From: Gammaproteobacteria bacterium
Lineage (GTDB): Bacteria; Pseudomonadota; Gammaproteobacteria; Ga0077536
Reading direction: 5' to 3'
Length of the DNA: 38,675 bases
Assembly: GCA_016874535.1 (NCBI GenBank)
Contig: VGUA01000018.1
Location: forward strand, 1 to 38,675
Shown here: positions 16,134-24,762 of the stretch, piece by piece
Numbering within the stretch: position 1 is the first letter of the stretch
Layout: each line of letters starts with the position of its first letter
Translations under genes and position numbers: made by a program
The notes under the pieces: model-generated
What the model was told of the DNA's origin: nothing
Database searches by the model: none
What the model saw: the letters and a program-made list of their open reading frames with translations, nothing else

Positions 16134-17108
16134 ATGACCCATGCCATACGCGTTCATCAAACCGGCGGCCCCGAAACTCTGCGTTGGGAAGGGGTCGACC
16201 TGCCGTCCCCCGCCGCAGGCGAGATCCAGGTGCGCCATACGGCCGTCGGTCTGAATTACATCGATGTGTACTTTCGCACCGGCCTGTACCCGGCACCCCT
16301 GCCACTCACCCCGGGCTTTGAAGCAGCCGGTGTGGTGGCCGCCGTCGGCGCCGGTGCGACCGAATTCAAGGTCGGCGAGCGCGTGGCCTATGCCACAGGG
16401 CCGCTCGGTGCGTATGCCGAGGCGCGCAACATGCCGGCCGACCGGGCGGTGAAGATTCCGGAGGGCGTGAGCGACCAGCAGGCGGCGGCGATGATGCTGC
16501 AAGGCATGACGGCGGAATATCTCCTGCGTCGCACGTATCCGGTGAAGAAAGGCGACACCATCCTCGTGCACGCGGCAGCGGGAGGCGTGGGCCTCATTCT
16601 CTGCCAGTGGGCGAAGCATCTGGGCGCCACGGTCGTCGGCACCGTGGGGTCGGATGCGAAGGCGGAGCTCGCGCGCGCCAATGGCTGCGATCATCCCATC
16701 GTCTACACCCGCGAGGATTTCCAGACGCGGGTGATGGAGCTCACTGGCGGCGCCAAGTTGCCGGTGGTTTATGACTCGGTGGGCCAGGACACTTTCGCCA
16801 AGTCGCTGGACTGCCTCGCGCTGCGCGGCATGATGGTGTTGTACGGTCAGGCCTCGGGCAAGGTGCCACCCTTTGATCTGGGGGAGCTCTCGGCCAAGGG
16901 TTCGCTCTTCATCACCCGGCCGACCCTCTTTTCCTATACCGCCACGCGCCAAGAACTCGTCGACTGCGCCAATGCGCTGTTTGATGTGGTGAAGCGCGGA
17001 ATCGTGAAGATAGCGATCAACCAGACCTATCCGCTGCGTGAAGCCGCTCAGGCGCATAGCGATCTGGAAGCCCGCAAGACCACGGGCTCGACGGTGTTCA
17101 CCGTCTGA
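16134..17108 (+). CDS. qor: NADPH:quinone oxidoreductase (zeta-crystallin type)
   Basis: This 324-residue MDR-superfamily enzyme lacks the catalytic and structural zinc ligands, as quinone reductases do. Family blocks are VGLNYIDVYFRTGLYP, PGFEAAGVV, the NADPH motif AAAGGVGLILCQWAKHLGA (about residues 144-162) and VVYDSVGQDTF. Length and blocks match E. coli QorA well. It reduces quinones or enones with NADPH in the cytoplasm. The ATG is 14 bases after the methyltransferase stop with AGGACA in front, so it is the last gene of the four-gene operon. A strong hairpin follows. Confidence 0.9.
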   Translation: MTHAIRVHQTGGPETLRWEGVDLPSPAAGEIQVRHTAVGLNYIDVYFRTGLYPAPLPLTPGFEAAGVVAAVGAGATEFKVGERVAYATGPLGAYAEARNMPADRAVKIPEGVSDQQAAAMMLQGMTAEYLLRRTYPVKKGDTILVHAAAGGVGLILCQWAKHLGATVVGTVGSDAKAELARANGCDHPIVYTREDFQTRVMELTGGAKLPVVYDSVGQDTFAKSLDCLALRGMMVLYGQASGKVPPFDLGELSAKGSLFITRPTLFSYTATRQELVDCANALFDVVKRGIVKIAINQTYPLREAAQAHSDLEARKTTGSTVFTV

Positions 17109-17119
17109 GGACTGGCTGC

Positions 17120-17161
17120 TGACGCTACGGCGGCCCGTATCGGCGGCCGCCGCGTGCGTCA
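17120..17161. terminator. Bidirectional terminator-like stem-loop
   Basis: TGACGC-TA-CGGCGGC pairs with GCCGCCG-CGT-GCGTCA around an 11-base loop, giving a 13-base-pair interrupted stem. It fills most of the 71-base gap between the convergent quinone reductase and F420-type LLM genes. There is no U-run on either side. Confidence 0.45.
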
Positions 17162-17179
17162 ACACATCCTCCGAGGCGG

Positions 17180-18031
17180 TCAGAGCCCCAGCAGCTTCGC
17201 GTAGCTGTCGAGTACCGGCAGCACCTTCTCCCGGCCCTCAGACGGCAGCGGCAGCACTCCACGAATCGCGCCGCGGTCCCGGTCCTTGGCCAGATCGTCT
17301 GCCGTGACTGCCCCAAGATAGAAAATCTGCAAGTTCACGCTGGCAGGATCGCGCCCCGCCGTGCGGCAGGCTTCACCGATCATCGCGCGCCCGTCTTCGA
17401 TGCTGTAACGGCTGGCAATCGGGATCCAGCCGTCACAGAACTCGGCGATATGCGCGGCGGTACTCGGACCGATGCCGCCACCCAGGATGATGGGCGGATG
17501 CGGGCGTTGCACGGGCTTGGGCCAGGCCCAGCTTTTCTCGAAGTGGATGTGCTCGCCATGGAACTCGGCTTCATCCTGCGTCCACAACGCCTTCATGAGC
17601 AGGATGTTCTCGCGCAGGATCGCCCGGCGCTTCTTGTAGTCGAGCCCATGGTTGCGCATTTCCTCTGCGCACCAGCCATAGCCGATCCCGAGCTCGAAGC
17701 GTCCACCGGAAATCATGTCAAGGCTGGCAACTTCCTTGGCGAGCCAGATGGGATCGCGCTGCGCCACCAGGGTGATGCCGGTGCACAGCCGGAGTTTGGT
17801 CGTGACGGCTGCCGCGGCTGCGAGGGCCACGAACTGGTCATGCGAGCGCCAGTAGCATTCCGGCAGCGGCGGCGCATTCTTGCGCCCACCCCAAGGCGTC
17901 TCGCGGCTGGTGGGTATGTGGCTGTGCTCGGGAAACCACAGGGATTCGAAGCCTCGTGCCTCCACTTCGCGGGCAAGTTCCACGGGTTGAATTGATTTGT
18001 CGGTCGGGAAGATGACGACGCCGAGCTTCAT
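17180..18031 (-). CDS. LLM-class oxidoreductase, F420-type (TIGR03619-like)
   Basis: This 283-residue TIM-barrel protein starts MKLGVVIFPTDKSIQPVELA and has ARGFESLWFPEHSHIP, the LRLCTGITLVAQRDPIWLAKE segment and FELGIGYGWCAEEMRNHG, the pattern of the Rv2161c/TIGR03619 group called F420-dependent in actinobacteria. Whether this host makes F420 cannot be seen, and proteobacterial relatives may use FMN. AGGAGGT lies about seven bases before the ATG. It is the last gene of a leftward thiolase-MHS transporter-LLM group. The substrate is unknown; the neighbours point to uptake and breakdown of an organic acid or cyclic compound. Confidence 0.83.
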   Translation of the reverse strand: MKLGVVIFPTDKSIQPVELAREVEARGFESLWFPEHSHIPTSRETPWGGRKNAPPLPECYWRSHDQFVALAAAAAVTTKLRLCTGITLVAQRDPIWLAKEVASLDMISGGRFELGIGYGWCAEEMRNHGLDYKKRRAILRENILLMKALWTQDEAEFHGEHIHFEKSWAWPKPVQRPHPPIILGGGIGPSTAAHIAEFCDGWIPIASRYSIEDGRAMIGEACRTAGRDPASVNLQIFYLGAVTADDLAKDRDRGAIRGVLPLPSEGREKVLPVLDSYAKLLGL

Positions 18032-18058
18032 GCAGGACCTCCTGGTCTGGGTTGCTGT

Positions 18059-18077
18059 GCATCCCGCATGGGGATGC
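18059..18077. other. Intergenic hairpin between MHS transporter and LLM genes
   Basis: GCATCCC-GCATG-GGGATGC forms a perfect seven-base-pair stem in the 58-base gap upstream of the LLM gene. Without a U-run it is more likely an mRNA-stabilising or attenuating element, or an operator, than a full terminator. Confidence 0.35.
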
Positions 18078-18089
18078 TTCTGAGATGGA

Positions 18090-19373
18090 CTACGCCAGTG
18101 TCTGGTGCCGGGTCTCCGGAATGAGGAGCAGGGTGGTCAGCAGGCTGATGCCCGCAGCTCCCGCCACCCACCAGGCGGGCGCGAGGGGATTGCCGGTTTC
18201 GCGAATCAGCCAGGCAGCCACCAGCGGTGTGGTACCGCCAAACAAGCCGATGGCCGTGTTGTAGGCGATGGCAAGACCGGTACAGCGCACGGCGCGCGGA
18301 ATGAGCTCCACGTTGATCACGACCGCACCGCCGATGCAGGCGAAAGCCACGGCGAAGCCGATCTCTCCCAGGAAGATGAGGGTGGGATCGGTATGGTGCA
18401 TCAACTGGAACAAGGGCAGTGCGCCAAAGGTCGCCAGACCAAAACCTGCAATCAGCATCGGTCGCCGCCCGAAACGATCAGCCAGCCATGCGGCCAGCGG
18501 TAGCAACAAGAGCAGCACGGCCATGGCGGCGGTGTTGTTGTTGAAGGCGATGCCTTCCGGCAGCGCATCCACCACCTTGATGTAAGTCACGGCATAGACG
18601 AAGGCGGCGTAGAACGTCACGCCCTGGCCGATATTGACCAGCGCGACGCGCAGCACCGAACCCCGGTGGCGACCGAAAGTGTCACGCAGCGGCTGCGTGC
18701 TCTCCGCAGGCGCGCTCTCGGCATGCAGGGCGCGACGCACCAGCAGGCCGGTCACGGCCACCAGTGCGCCCAGCAGGAAAGGCACTCGCCAGCCCCAGGC
18801 GGCCAGATCCTCCGGCGACAGGGTATCCGCTACGATGGAGCCCATCAGTGAGCCGAGCAGGATGCCGGCCACCGATCCCCACACGCCCCACACCGTATTG
18901 AAGGCGCGGCGATCAGAGGGTGAGTGCTCCACGAGGAAAATGACCGAGGTGGTGTACTCGCCACCCACCGACAGGCCTTGAACCATGCGCAGCACCACGA
19001 TGAGTACAGGCGCCGCGACCCCGATGCTGGCGTAAGTCGGCAGGAGGCCGATGAGCACGGTCGGCACCGCCATGCACAGCACGGAGAGCATCAGGGCGCG
19101 GCGTCGCCCCACCAGATCGCCGATACGGCCGAACACCAGACCCCCGAGCGGGCGCACGAGGAAGCCTGCGGCAAAGGCACCGAAGGCGGCGATCAAGGAG
19201 ACCGCGGGATCCGTGGACGGGAAGAACAACTGCCCGATGACAGAGGCGAAATAGCCGTAGACCGCAAAGTCGTACCATTCCATCACGTTGCCGGCGAGGC
19301 CGGCCATGATGATGCGCGCGCGACTCGGGCCGGGCTGGGATGAGGGGAGTGACTCAGGGGTGCCAGATGCCAT
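18090..19373 (-). CDS. MFS transporter, metabolite:H+ symporter (MHS/ProP-like)
   Basis: This 427-residue inner-membrane protein has twelve hydrophobic segments. The N-terminal block GNVMEWYDFAVYGYFASVIG, then FLVRPLGGLVFGRIGDLVGR with the loop motif GDLVGRRRAL, and GLSVGGEYTTSVIFLVEH are typical of the MHS family, which includes ProP, KgtP and ShiA and imports organic acids or osmolytes with protons. GGGAGA precedes the ATG. It sits between a thiolase and an LLM oxidoreductase on the same strand, which suggests import of a carboxylic acid for degradation. The substrate is not determined. Confidence 0.88.
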   Translation of the reverse strand: MASGTPESLPSSQPGPSRARIIMAGLAGNVMEWYDFAVYGYFASVIGQLFFPSTDPAVSLIAAFGAFAAGFLVRPLGGLVFGRIGDLVGRRRALMLSVLCMAVPTVLIGLLPTYASIGVAAPVLIVVLRMVQGLSVGGEYTTSVIFLVEHSPSDRRAFNTVWGVWGSVAGILLGSLMGSIVADTLSPEDLAAWGWRVPFLLGALVAVTGLLVRRALHAESAPAESTQPLRDTFGRHRGSVLRVALVNIGQGVTFYAAFVYAVTYIKVVDALPEGIAFNNNTAAMAVLLLLLPLAAWLADRFGRRPMLIAGFGLATFGALPLFQLMHHTDPTLIFLGEIGFAVAFACIGGAVVINVELIPRAVRCTGLAIAYNTAIGLFGGTTPLVAAWLIRETGNPLAPAWWVAGAAGISLLTTLLLIPETRHQTLA

Positions 19374-19486
19374 GGGGGGATTCTCCCGGCCTGGATTCCT
19401 GGCCGTTGTTGCGTGAATTACCGTGACTTTGGATGAACCCGACGATGCCGTGTGGGCAGCGCCGGGCGCAGACGTTCAGAAAAAGC

Positions 19487-20665
19487 TCAGCAAACCTCGA
19501 ACAGGCCGGCAGCGCCCATGCCGGTGCCTATGCACATGGTGACCACCACGTACTTCACTCCCCGGCGCTTGCCCTCGATGAGCGCATGGCCCACGAGACG
19601 GCTGCCCGTCATGCCATAGGGATGGCCCACTGCGATGGCGCCACCGTTGACGTTGAGGCGATCGGCGGGAATGCCGAGCTTGTCGCGGCAGTAGAGCACC
19701 TGCACCGCGAACGCCTCGTTCAGTTCCCACAGGCCGATGTCCTCCATCTTCACACCGGTCTGCTTGAGCAGCTTCGGCACGGCGAACACGGGGCCTATGC
19801 CCATTTCATCCGGCTCGCAGCCGGCCACCGCGAAACCGCGGAAGATCCCCATGGGCTTCAGGCCCTTCTGCGCGGCCAGACGGTCGCTCATCAGCACCTG
19901 CACGGCCGCGCCATCCGAGAACTGGCTGGCATTGCCGGCAGCGACACATCCGCCTTCGACTGCCGGCTTGATCACGGAGACCCCTTCATAGGTGGTGTCT
20001 GCGCGGATGCCTTCGTCTTCGCTGGCGGTGACTTCGCGGCAGCTTTCCTGTCCGGTCGCCTTGTCAATGATCTTCATCTTCGTGGTGATGGGCACGATCT
20101 CGTCCACGAACTTGCCCTCGCTGCGCGCACGGGCTGCCTTCTGCTGGCTTTCCACGCCGAAACGATCCTGCACCTCGCGGCCGATGCCATAGCGCTGGGC
20201 CACATTTTCCGCCGTCTGCAGCATGGGCCAGTACACGGCGGGCTTGTTGGCCTTCAGCCACTCTTCCTCGAACATGTGCTTGTTCATCTCGTTCTGCACG
20301 CAGGAGATGGATTCGACACCGCCCGCGACATAGACCTCGGCTTCACCGGTGAGGATGCGCTGAGCGGCCAGTGCCACAGTCTGCAGGCCGGATGAACAGA
20401 AGCGGTTCACGGTCATGCCGGACACGGACACCGGCATGCCCGCACGCAGCGCTGCCTGGCGGGCGATGTCCCAGCCGGTGGCGCCTTCGGGATTGGCGCA
20501 GCCGAGGATCACGTCATCGACTTCGCCCGGCTCGATTCCGGCGCGCTCGACTGCGGCCTTGACCACGTGGCCTGCCATGGTCGCGCCATGCGTCATGTTG
20601 AGAGCGCCGCGCCAGCTCTTGCAGAGTGGGGTGCGGGCGGTGGAAACGATCACGGCGTCGGTCAT
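19487..20665 (-). CDS. Acetyl-CoA C-acyltransferase (thiolase)
   Basis: The 392-residue enzyme has all thiolase catalytic residues: Cys90 in [11 protein letters not shown], His348 in [11 protein letters not shown] and Cys378 in MCIGTGMG. It also has the family blocks [11 protein letters not shown] at the N-terminus and ELNEAFAVQ. It cleaves 3-ketoacyl-CoA with CoA, as in fatty-acid, dicarboxylate or ring degradation; some relatives work in the biosynthetic direction. No hydratase/dehydrogenase (fadB type) is adjacent, so a role for a special side-chain or ring-derived acyl-CoA is likelier than the general beta-oxidation FadA. AGGAGAGG precedes the ATG. A 113-base gap leads to the MHS transporter gene. 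Confidence 0.93.
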   Translation of the reverse strand: MTDAVIVSTARTPLCKSWRGALNMTHGATMAGHVVKAAVERAGIEPGEVDDVILGCANPEGATGWDIARQAALRAGMPVSVSGMTVNRFCSSGLQTVALAAQRILTGEAEVYVAGGVESISCVQNEMNKHMFEEEWLKANKPAVYWPMLQTAENVAQRYGIGREVQDRFGVESQQKAARARSEGKFVDEIVPITTKMKIIDKATGQESCREVTASEDEGIRADTTYEGVSVIKPAVEGGCVAAGNASQFSDGAAVQVLMSDRLAAQKGLKPMGIFRGFAVAGCEPDEMGIGPVFAVPKLLKQTGVKMEDIGLWELNEAFAVQVLYCRDKLGIPADRLNVNGGAIAVGHPYGMTGSRLVGHALIEGKRRGVKYVVVTMCIGTGMGAAGLFEVC

Positions 20666-20818
20666 GGGCCTCTCCTGATGCTGGGTGCCTGGTAGGGGAC
20701 TGGCACTTTAGCCGAGGGGCGGAGTGGCGTCACCCGGCCGCGTCCGTGCCTGTTTCGACACCACTCTCGGTGGGTGGTAGCGTGTGGTGCTGTCCGTGCA
20801 CGAGGGAGTCACGACGCC

Positions 20819-22336
20819 ATGCCTGATGACGCCAGCCACGCTATCCGCGGTCGTTGGGGACATCCCCCGGGCCTGAGCCCGCTCTTCCACACCGAGCTGT
20901 GGGAGCGTTTCAGCTTCTACGGCATGCGTGGCCTGCTGGTGCTCTACATGACGGCGGCGGTCGGCGAGGGCGGACTGGGGTTCGATGTGGCGCGAGCCGG
21001 CGCCATCTATGGCCTCTACTCGGGGCTCGTTTACCTCGCCTGCCTGCCCGGTGGCTGGCTGGCGGATCGTTTCCTCGGTACCCGTCGCGCCACCCTGGGC
21101 GGCGGCCTCCTGATCCTGACCGGTCATCTCTGCATGGCCTGGCCGGTCCCCGATGGCCTGTATCTCGGCATGGCCTTCCTCATCCTCGGCACCGGCCTGC
21201 TCAAGCCCAGCATCAGCACCCTGGTGGGACAGCTCTACGCACCGGGCGATCCGCGTCGCGACAGCGGCTTCTCGCTCTACTACATGGGCATCAACATCGG
21301 TGCCTTCCTCGCCCCCCTGGCCTGCGGCTGGCTCGCGCTCTCGCCGCCGGTGCGCACCTGGCTGCAGGATGCCGGGCTTTCCCCGCACCTCGCCTGGCAT
21401 GCCGCCTTCGGCACGGCTGCCATCGGCATGTTCATTGGCCTCGTGATCTTCCTGCGGGCACGCGCCTGCCTGCCCGAGGCCGGCGAGCGTCCCGCGCATC
21501 CACCCGGGCCCGGTGACTGGCGTCTCCTGCGCTGGGCAGTGCTCCTATTATTCAGCCTGGTGCTGCTGGTGGGTGCACTGGTGGCCGGCGGAGCGCTGTC
21601 CGTCCAGGGCCTCAGCGATCTCTTTGGCGGGCTGTTGCTGGTGCTGGTCCTGGCCTTCTTCGGCTGGCTGCTCCTGGCGCCCGGCTGGACTGCGGAAGAG
21701 CGGCACAACCTGCGACTGATCTTCGTGCTGTTTCTGGGTGCGGTCGTGTTCTGGTCGCTGTTCGAGCAGGGCAGTTCGACGCTCACGCTGTTCGCGGAAA
21801 GAAACACCGACCGTCATCTCGATTGGCTGGGGTATGCCTTCCCCACCACCTGGTTCCACTCCCTCAATCCGCTGCTCATCATCTCGCTTGCACCGGTATT
21901 CGCCGTGCTGTGGGTACGGCTGGGACAGCGCAATCCGGGCTCGACCACCAAGTTCGCGCTCGGCTTGCTGCTGGTGGCCGCCGGATTTGGCGTGCTGGTG
22001 ATCGCGGCGCAACTCGCGGCCACCGGGGCCAAGGTCAGTCCGCTCTGGCTGGTGGCGACCTATGTGCTGCACTCCCTGGGCGAACTGTGCCTCTCACCTG
22101 TTGGCCTGAGTGCCATGACCCGTCTCGCACCGGCCCGCATCGCGGGCCTCACCATGGGCGTGTGGTTCCTCGCCGCCTCCGTCGGCAACTATCTCGGCGG
22201 ACGAGTGGCTGCCGTGTACGAGCGCTTCACCTTGAGCGAGCTTTTCGGTACGGTCGCCGCGGTCGGCGTCCTCGCCGCCGCCTTGCTCGCGTGGTGCATG
22301 CGCGGGCGCGCCACCCATTCCCAAGTCCAGGCCTGA
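20819..22336 (+). CDS. POT/PTR-family proton-dependent peptide transporter
   Basis: This 505-residue membrane protein belongs to the proton-coupled oligopeptide transporters. It has the helix-1 ExxER motif in ELWERFSFYGMRGLLVLYM, the loop GGWLADRFLGTRRATLGGG, the PTR2 signature region YYMGINIGAFLAPL and the later SLFEQGSSTLTLFAER. These import di- and tripeptides with protons. I take the ATG at 20819 (GAGGGAG about nine bases upstream); the frame begins earlier with a GTG that gives an atypical N-terminus. It diverges from the thiolase over 153 bases and is followed at 21 bases by the DsbA-fold isomerase gene, probably on one transcript. Confidence 0.9.
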   Translation: MPDDASHAIRGRWGHPPGLSPLFHTELWERFSFYGMRGLLVLYMTAAVGEGGLGFDVARAGAIYGLYSGLVYLACLPGGWLADRFLGTRRATLGGGLLILTGHLCMAWPVPDGLYLGMAFLILGTGLLKPSISTLVGQLYAPGDPRRDSGFSLYYMGINIGAFLAPLACGWLALSPPVRTWLQDAGLSPHLAWHAAFGTAAIGMFIGLVIFLRARACLPEAGERPAHPPGPGDWRLLRWAVLLLFSLVLLVGALVAGGALSVQGLSDLFGGLLLVLVLAFFGWLLLAPGWTAEERHNLRLIFVLFLGAVVFWSLFEQGSSTLTLFAERNTDRHLDWLGYAFPTTWFHSLNPLLIISLAPVFAVLWVRLGQRNPGSTTKFALGLLLVAAGFGVLVIAAQLAATGAKVSPLWLVATYVLHSLGELCLSPVGLSAMTRLAPARIAGLTMGVWFLAASVGNYLGGRVAAVYERFTLSELFGTVAAVGVLAAALLAWCMRGRATHSQVQA

Positions 22337-22357
22337 ATCCGCACCGGAGGACCACCC

Positions 22358-22987
22358 ATGTCGCGCGTGAAGCTTCGCTGGTATTTCGATGTCATCTCGC
22401 CCTATGCCTACCTGTGCTTCAAGCGCCTGCCCGAGCTCGCCGATCAGGCTGACATCGAATATGTGCCTGTGCTCTTTGCGGGACTGCTCAAGAATTGGGA
22501 GATGAAAGGCCCGGCCGAACTGCCAGCCAAGCGGATTCACACCTATCGTCATAGTGTGTGGGTCGCGCGACAGCGCGGTATCAAGTTCGTCATGCCGCCA
22601 CGCCATCCCTTCAATCCGCTGTCCGCCCTGCGTCTCATCATCGCCCGAGGTGTGCAGCCGGCGGACATCGCGCGCACCTTCGATTTCATCTGGGCAGAGG
22701 GCCGCGATCCGGAGCACGAGTTCGAGGCGCTCGCGGCAGCCTTGGGAGAGGTGGAAGCCCCTGCGCGCATCGCCGAGCCGGCAGTGAAAGCCGTGCTTGC
22801 CGACAACACCGCAGAGGCCGCGGCGCGAGGACTGTGGGGCGTACCGACCTTCGAAGTCCGTGGGGAGCTTTTCTGGGGTGAGGATACGGTGGACTGGGTG
22901 CGGGCCTTCCTGGCCGAGCCTACGCTGCTCGAGGCGCCGGATTTCCGGCGTGCCGATGCCACTCAGCAAGGCATCGTGCGCCGCTGA
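22358..22987 (+). CDS. 2-Hydroxychromene-2-carboxylate isomerase-like (DsbA-fold) protein
   Basis: This 209-residue protein of the kappa-GST/HCCA-isomerase family starts VKLRWYFDVISPYAYL. Ser14 of the SPYAY segment sits where NahD-type isomerases carry the catalytic serine instead of a CxxC, and GVPTFEV near residue 165 holds the cis-proline. NahD isomerises 2-hydroxychromene-2-carboxylate in naphthalene breakdown using glutathione; many relatives have unknown substrates. GGAGG lies eight bases before the ATG. The gene follows the POT transporter at 21 bases and converges with the Rieske oxygenase, so an aromatic-degradation role is possible but not shown. Confidence 0.85.
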   Translation: MSRVKLRWYFDVISPYAYLCFKRLPELADQADIEYVPVLFAGLLKNWEMKGPAELPAKRIHTYRHSVWVARQRGIKFVMPPRHPFNPLSALRLIIARGVQPADIARTFDFIWAEGRDPEHEFEALAAALGEVEAPARIAEPAVKAVLADNTAEAAARGLWGVPTFEVRGELFWGEDTVDWVRAFLAEPTLLEAPDFRRADATQQGIVRR

Positions 22988-23029
22988 GCGCACCTGCGAG
23001 GTCTGCCCTCGCCGTGGGCGAAGATGGGG

Positions 23030-24109
23030 TCAGGCTTCCAGCGGAATGCCGTTTTCCACCAGCACGCGGCGCAGGCCGCGGATGGCTGGAAAGATCTCCT
23101 GGTTCTGATCCTCGCCCTGGGCATCGAATGCCGCCTGTTCCAGCTCGCAGATGAAGCGGTCCTCGGCAAAGATGCCATTGGTGAACCATACGATTGCCGG
23201 CCACAGCAGGTTGATGAGACCGGGAATGGAAGGGCGACGAATCATCATCAAGCCATAGGTGTGGTTGCTGCGCTGGGCGCGATCCAGCGGGATGTAGCAG
23301 TTCCACAGATCAAGCGCCGGATGGGTACTGCCGCCAGTCCAGAAGCGCAAGGTCTGGTAGGGGTAGCCGGTGCGGATGGTCATGAGGTCGCGTTCGCCTT
23401 CCTGCGCCTCCGGCCGCTTGCCCAGCATGAATTTCTCACCCAGCGGCTGCTTGCCGGCATTGCGCTTGAAGGTGTAGTCCGTCTCTATCCAGTTCGGGCC
23501 ACTGCGCACGCCGAGGAATATCGTCTTGATCCCGCCCATCAGCCTGCGATGCAGAAACTGATGGTTCATGTCCATCAGGTTTTCGTGCATGAAGCTGTAG
23601 TGGCAGTTCACGCGCCGGTTGAGGTAACGCGTCTTGTAGGCGGGATCGTTGGCGGACGGCACTTCCGGGAAAGCCACCTCGTTCGCCTTGGCGCTGTCAC
23701 CGGGAAAGACAAACACCAGACCATAGGCCTCGCGGCAGGGATAGGCCTTCACGCTGTTCGGCTTGCTCGCGCACTGATCGAGATAGGGCACGCTCACGCA
23801 ACGGCCGGTGCTGTCGTAGGTCCAGCCGTGGTAGCCGCATTTGATGCCGTCGCCGACCACTTCGCCCACATGCAGCGGCACCTGACGATGGGCACAGCGA
23901 TCTTCCAGGGCGAACACCCTGCCCTCCTTGCCCCGCACCAGCACGATGGCTTGACCGGCAAAGGCCGCTGCGTGCGCCTTGCCGGGCTTGACCTCGCGAC
24001 TGTGGGCGATCGGATACCAGAAATCCGGATCAAGTCCGGTCTTGCGGATATCGCGGAGCGGCGTTCCGGCGTCTCCTGTCGGCAGGCGGACGGTGTTGTT
24101 CGCAGTCAT
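23030..24109 (-). CDS. Rieske non-heme iron oxygenase, VanA/PobA-like
   Basis: The 359-residue oxygenase component has a Rieske [2Fe-2S] site with Cys72, His74, Cys91 and His94 (RCAHRQVPLHVG and CGYHGWTYD). Its mononuclear iron site is Asp180, His183 and His187 in HENLMDMNHQFLHRR. The layout fits vanillate O-demethylase- or phenoxybenzoate-dioxygenase-type monooxygenases and O-demethylases. AAGGA lies eight bases before the ATG, and a perfect TATAAT lies upstream inside an inverted repeat. No ferredoxin or reductase gene is adjacent; the partner must be encoded elsewhere. An aromatic methyl ether, steroid or similar ring compound is a plausible substrate class. Confidence 0.92.
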   Translation of the reverse strand: MTANNTVRLPTGDAGTPLRDIRKTGLDPDFWYPIAHSREVKPGKAHAAAFAGQAIVLVRGKEGRVFALEDRCAHRQVPLHVGEVVGDGIKCGYHGWTYDSTGRCVSVPYLDQCASKPNSVKAYPCREAYGLVFVFPGDSAKANEVAFPEVPSANDPAYKTRYLNRRVNCHYSFMHENLMDMNHQFLHRRLMGGIKTIFLGVRSGPNWIETDYTFKRNAGKQPLGEKFMLGKRPEAQEGERDLMTIRTGYPYQTLRFWTGGSTHPALDLWNCYIPLDRAQRSNHTYGLMMIRRPSIPGLINLLWPAIVWFTNGIFAEDRFICELEQAAFDAQGEDQNQEIFPAIRGLRRVLVENGIPLEA

Positions 24110-24140
24110 GACGCATCCTTGTTCAGAGAGCCCTGAGCGC

Positions 24141-24157
24141 CTGCATTATAAGTGCAG
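24141..24157 (-). promoter_or_regulatory. Rieske-gene -10 box inside an inverted repeat
   Basis: On the minus strand TATAAT (24150-24145) lies about 35-40 bases before the oxygenase ATG. The -35 region is weak (GTCGCA at 17 bases). The box sits within CTGCA-N7-TGCAG, so a protein binding this palindrome could block or activate the promoter. The start distance fits; the operator role is a guess. Confidence 0.4.
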
Positions 24158-24211
24158 TGGGCTTGCGTGCGACTGTCGAAAAGAGCCGCTGCCGGTCCGG
24201 GAATGCCGCCC

Positions 24212-24673
24212 CTAGAAAATGCCCCCGGCAAGGCCGGCCGCGAGGCTGAGTCCCAGTTCGCGGGCCTCGTGGAGTGCCGTGTCCTCGAGCGGACCGCGGG
24301 CGATGAGCACGGGCGCCACCTGGCGCCAGCGCAGGCCCGTGACGATACGCTGCACCGCCTGCTCCGCGCCGCGACCATCATTGCCGGCGCGGATGAAGAG
24401 TCCGAAGGGCAGCCCCGCCGTGCGTTCCAGGCAGGGGGTATAGATGCGGTCGAAAAAGTCCTTCAAGCCGCCGGACATGTAACCGAAGTTCTCGGGTGTG
24501 CCGAGCAGGATGCCCTGCGCTCCCAACACGTCCTCGGGCCCCGCGGACAGGGCCGGGCGGACGAGAATATCCACCTCGCCCGCTTCCGGATCACGCGCCC
24601 CCTCGAGCACGGCCTCCAGCAACTTCAGGGTGCCGCCCGAAGCCGAGTGATAGACGACCAGCAGGCGCTTCAC
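24212..24673 (-). CDS. Flavodoxin-like NAD(P)H reductase
   Basis: This 153-residue flavodoxin-fold protein starts VKRLLVVYHSASGGTLKLLE, the FMN-phosphate loop of WrbA/flavodoxin-type reductases. It continues with LLGTPENFGYMSGGLKDFFDR, the usual segment stacking on the flavin ring. Its redox partner is unknown. I choose the GTG at 24673; the frame is open to a GTG at 24733, but those 20 extra residues do not fit the family. The TGA of a 24-codon ORF with a strong ribosome binding site overlaps this GTG (GTGA), which suggests coupled translation. It follows typA and dtd on the same strand. Confidence 0.8.
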   Translation of the reverse strand: MKRLLVVYHSASGGTLKLLEAVLEGARDPEAGEVDILVRPALSAGPEDVLGAQGILLGTPENFGYMSGGLKDFFDRIYTPCLERTAGLPFGLFIRAGNDGRGAEQAVQRIVTGLRWRQVAPVLIARGPLEDTALHEARELGLSLAAGLAGGIF

Positions 24674-24744
24674 GTCGGCGCGTGCTCCGAGCCTTCCAAG
24701 GACTCTGTTCCAGACACGAGATCGGTCGGCCACGCGGTATCCAT
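24670..24744 (-). CDS. Possible 24-residue leader ORF
   Basis: On the minus strand ATG at 24744 is preceded by AAGAGGAG with ideal spacing. It opens a 24-codon frame (MDTAWPTDLVSGTESLEGSE, then HAPT) ending in a TGA that overlaps the GTG of the flavodoxin gene. The flavodoxin GTG has only a distant GGAG, so ribosomes finishing this ORF could re-start there. The peptide resembles nothing I know. It may only be a translation-coupling device, or chance. Confidence 0.4.
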   Translation of the reverse strand: MDTAWPTDLVSGTESLEGSEHAPT

Positions 24745-24762
24745 ACGGTGCTCCTCTTGGGT

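Noticed and set aside
15939-17165. 408-codon minus-strand frame over the quinone reductase
   Set aside because: It is an antisense shadow; the plus strand has a full Qor family match.
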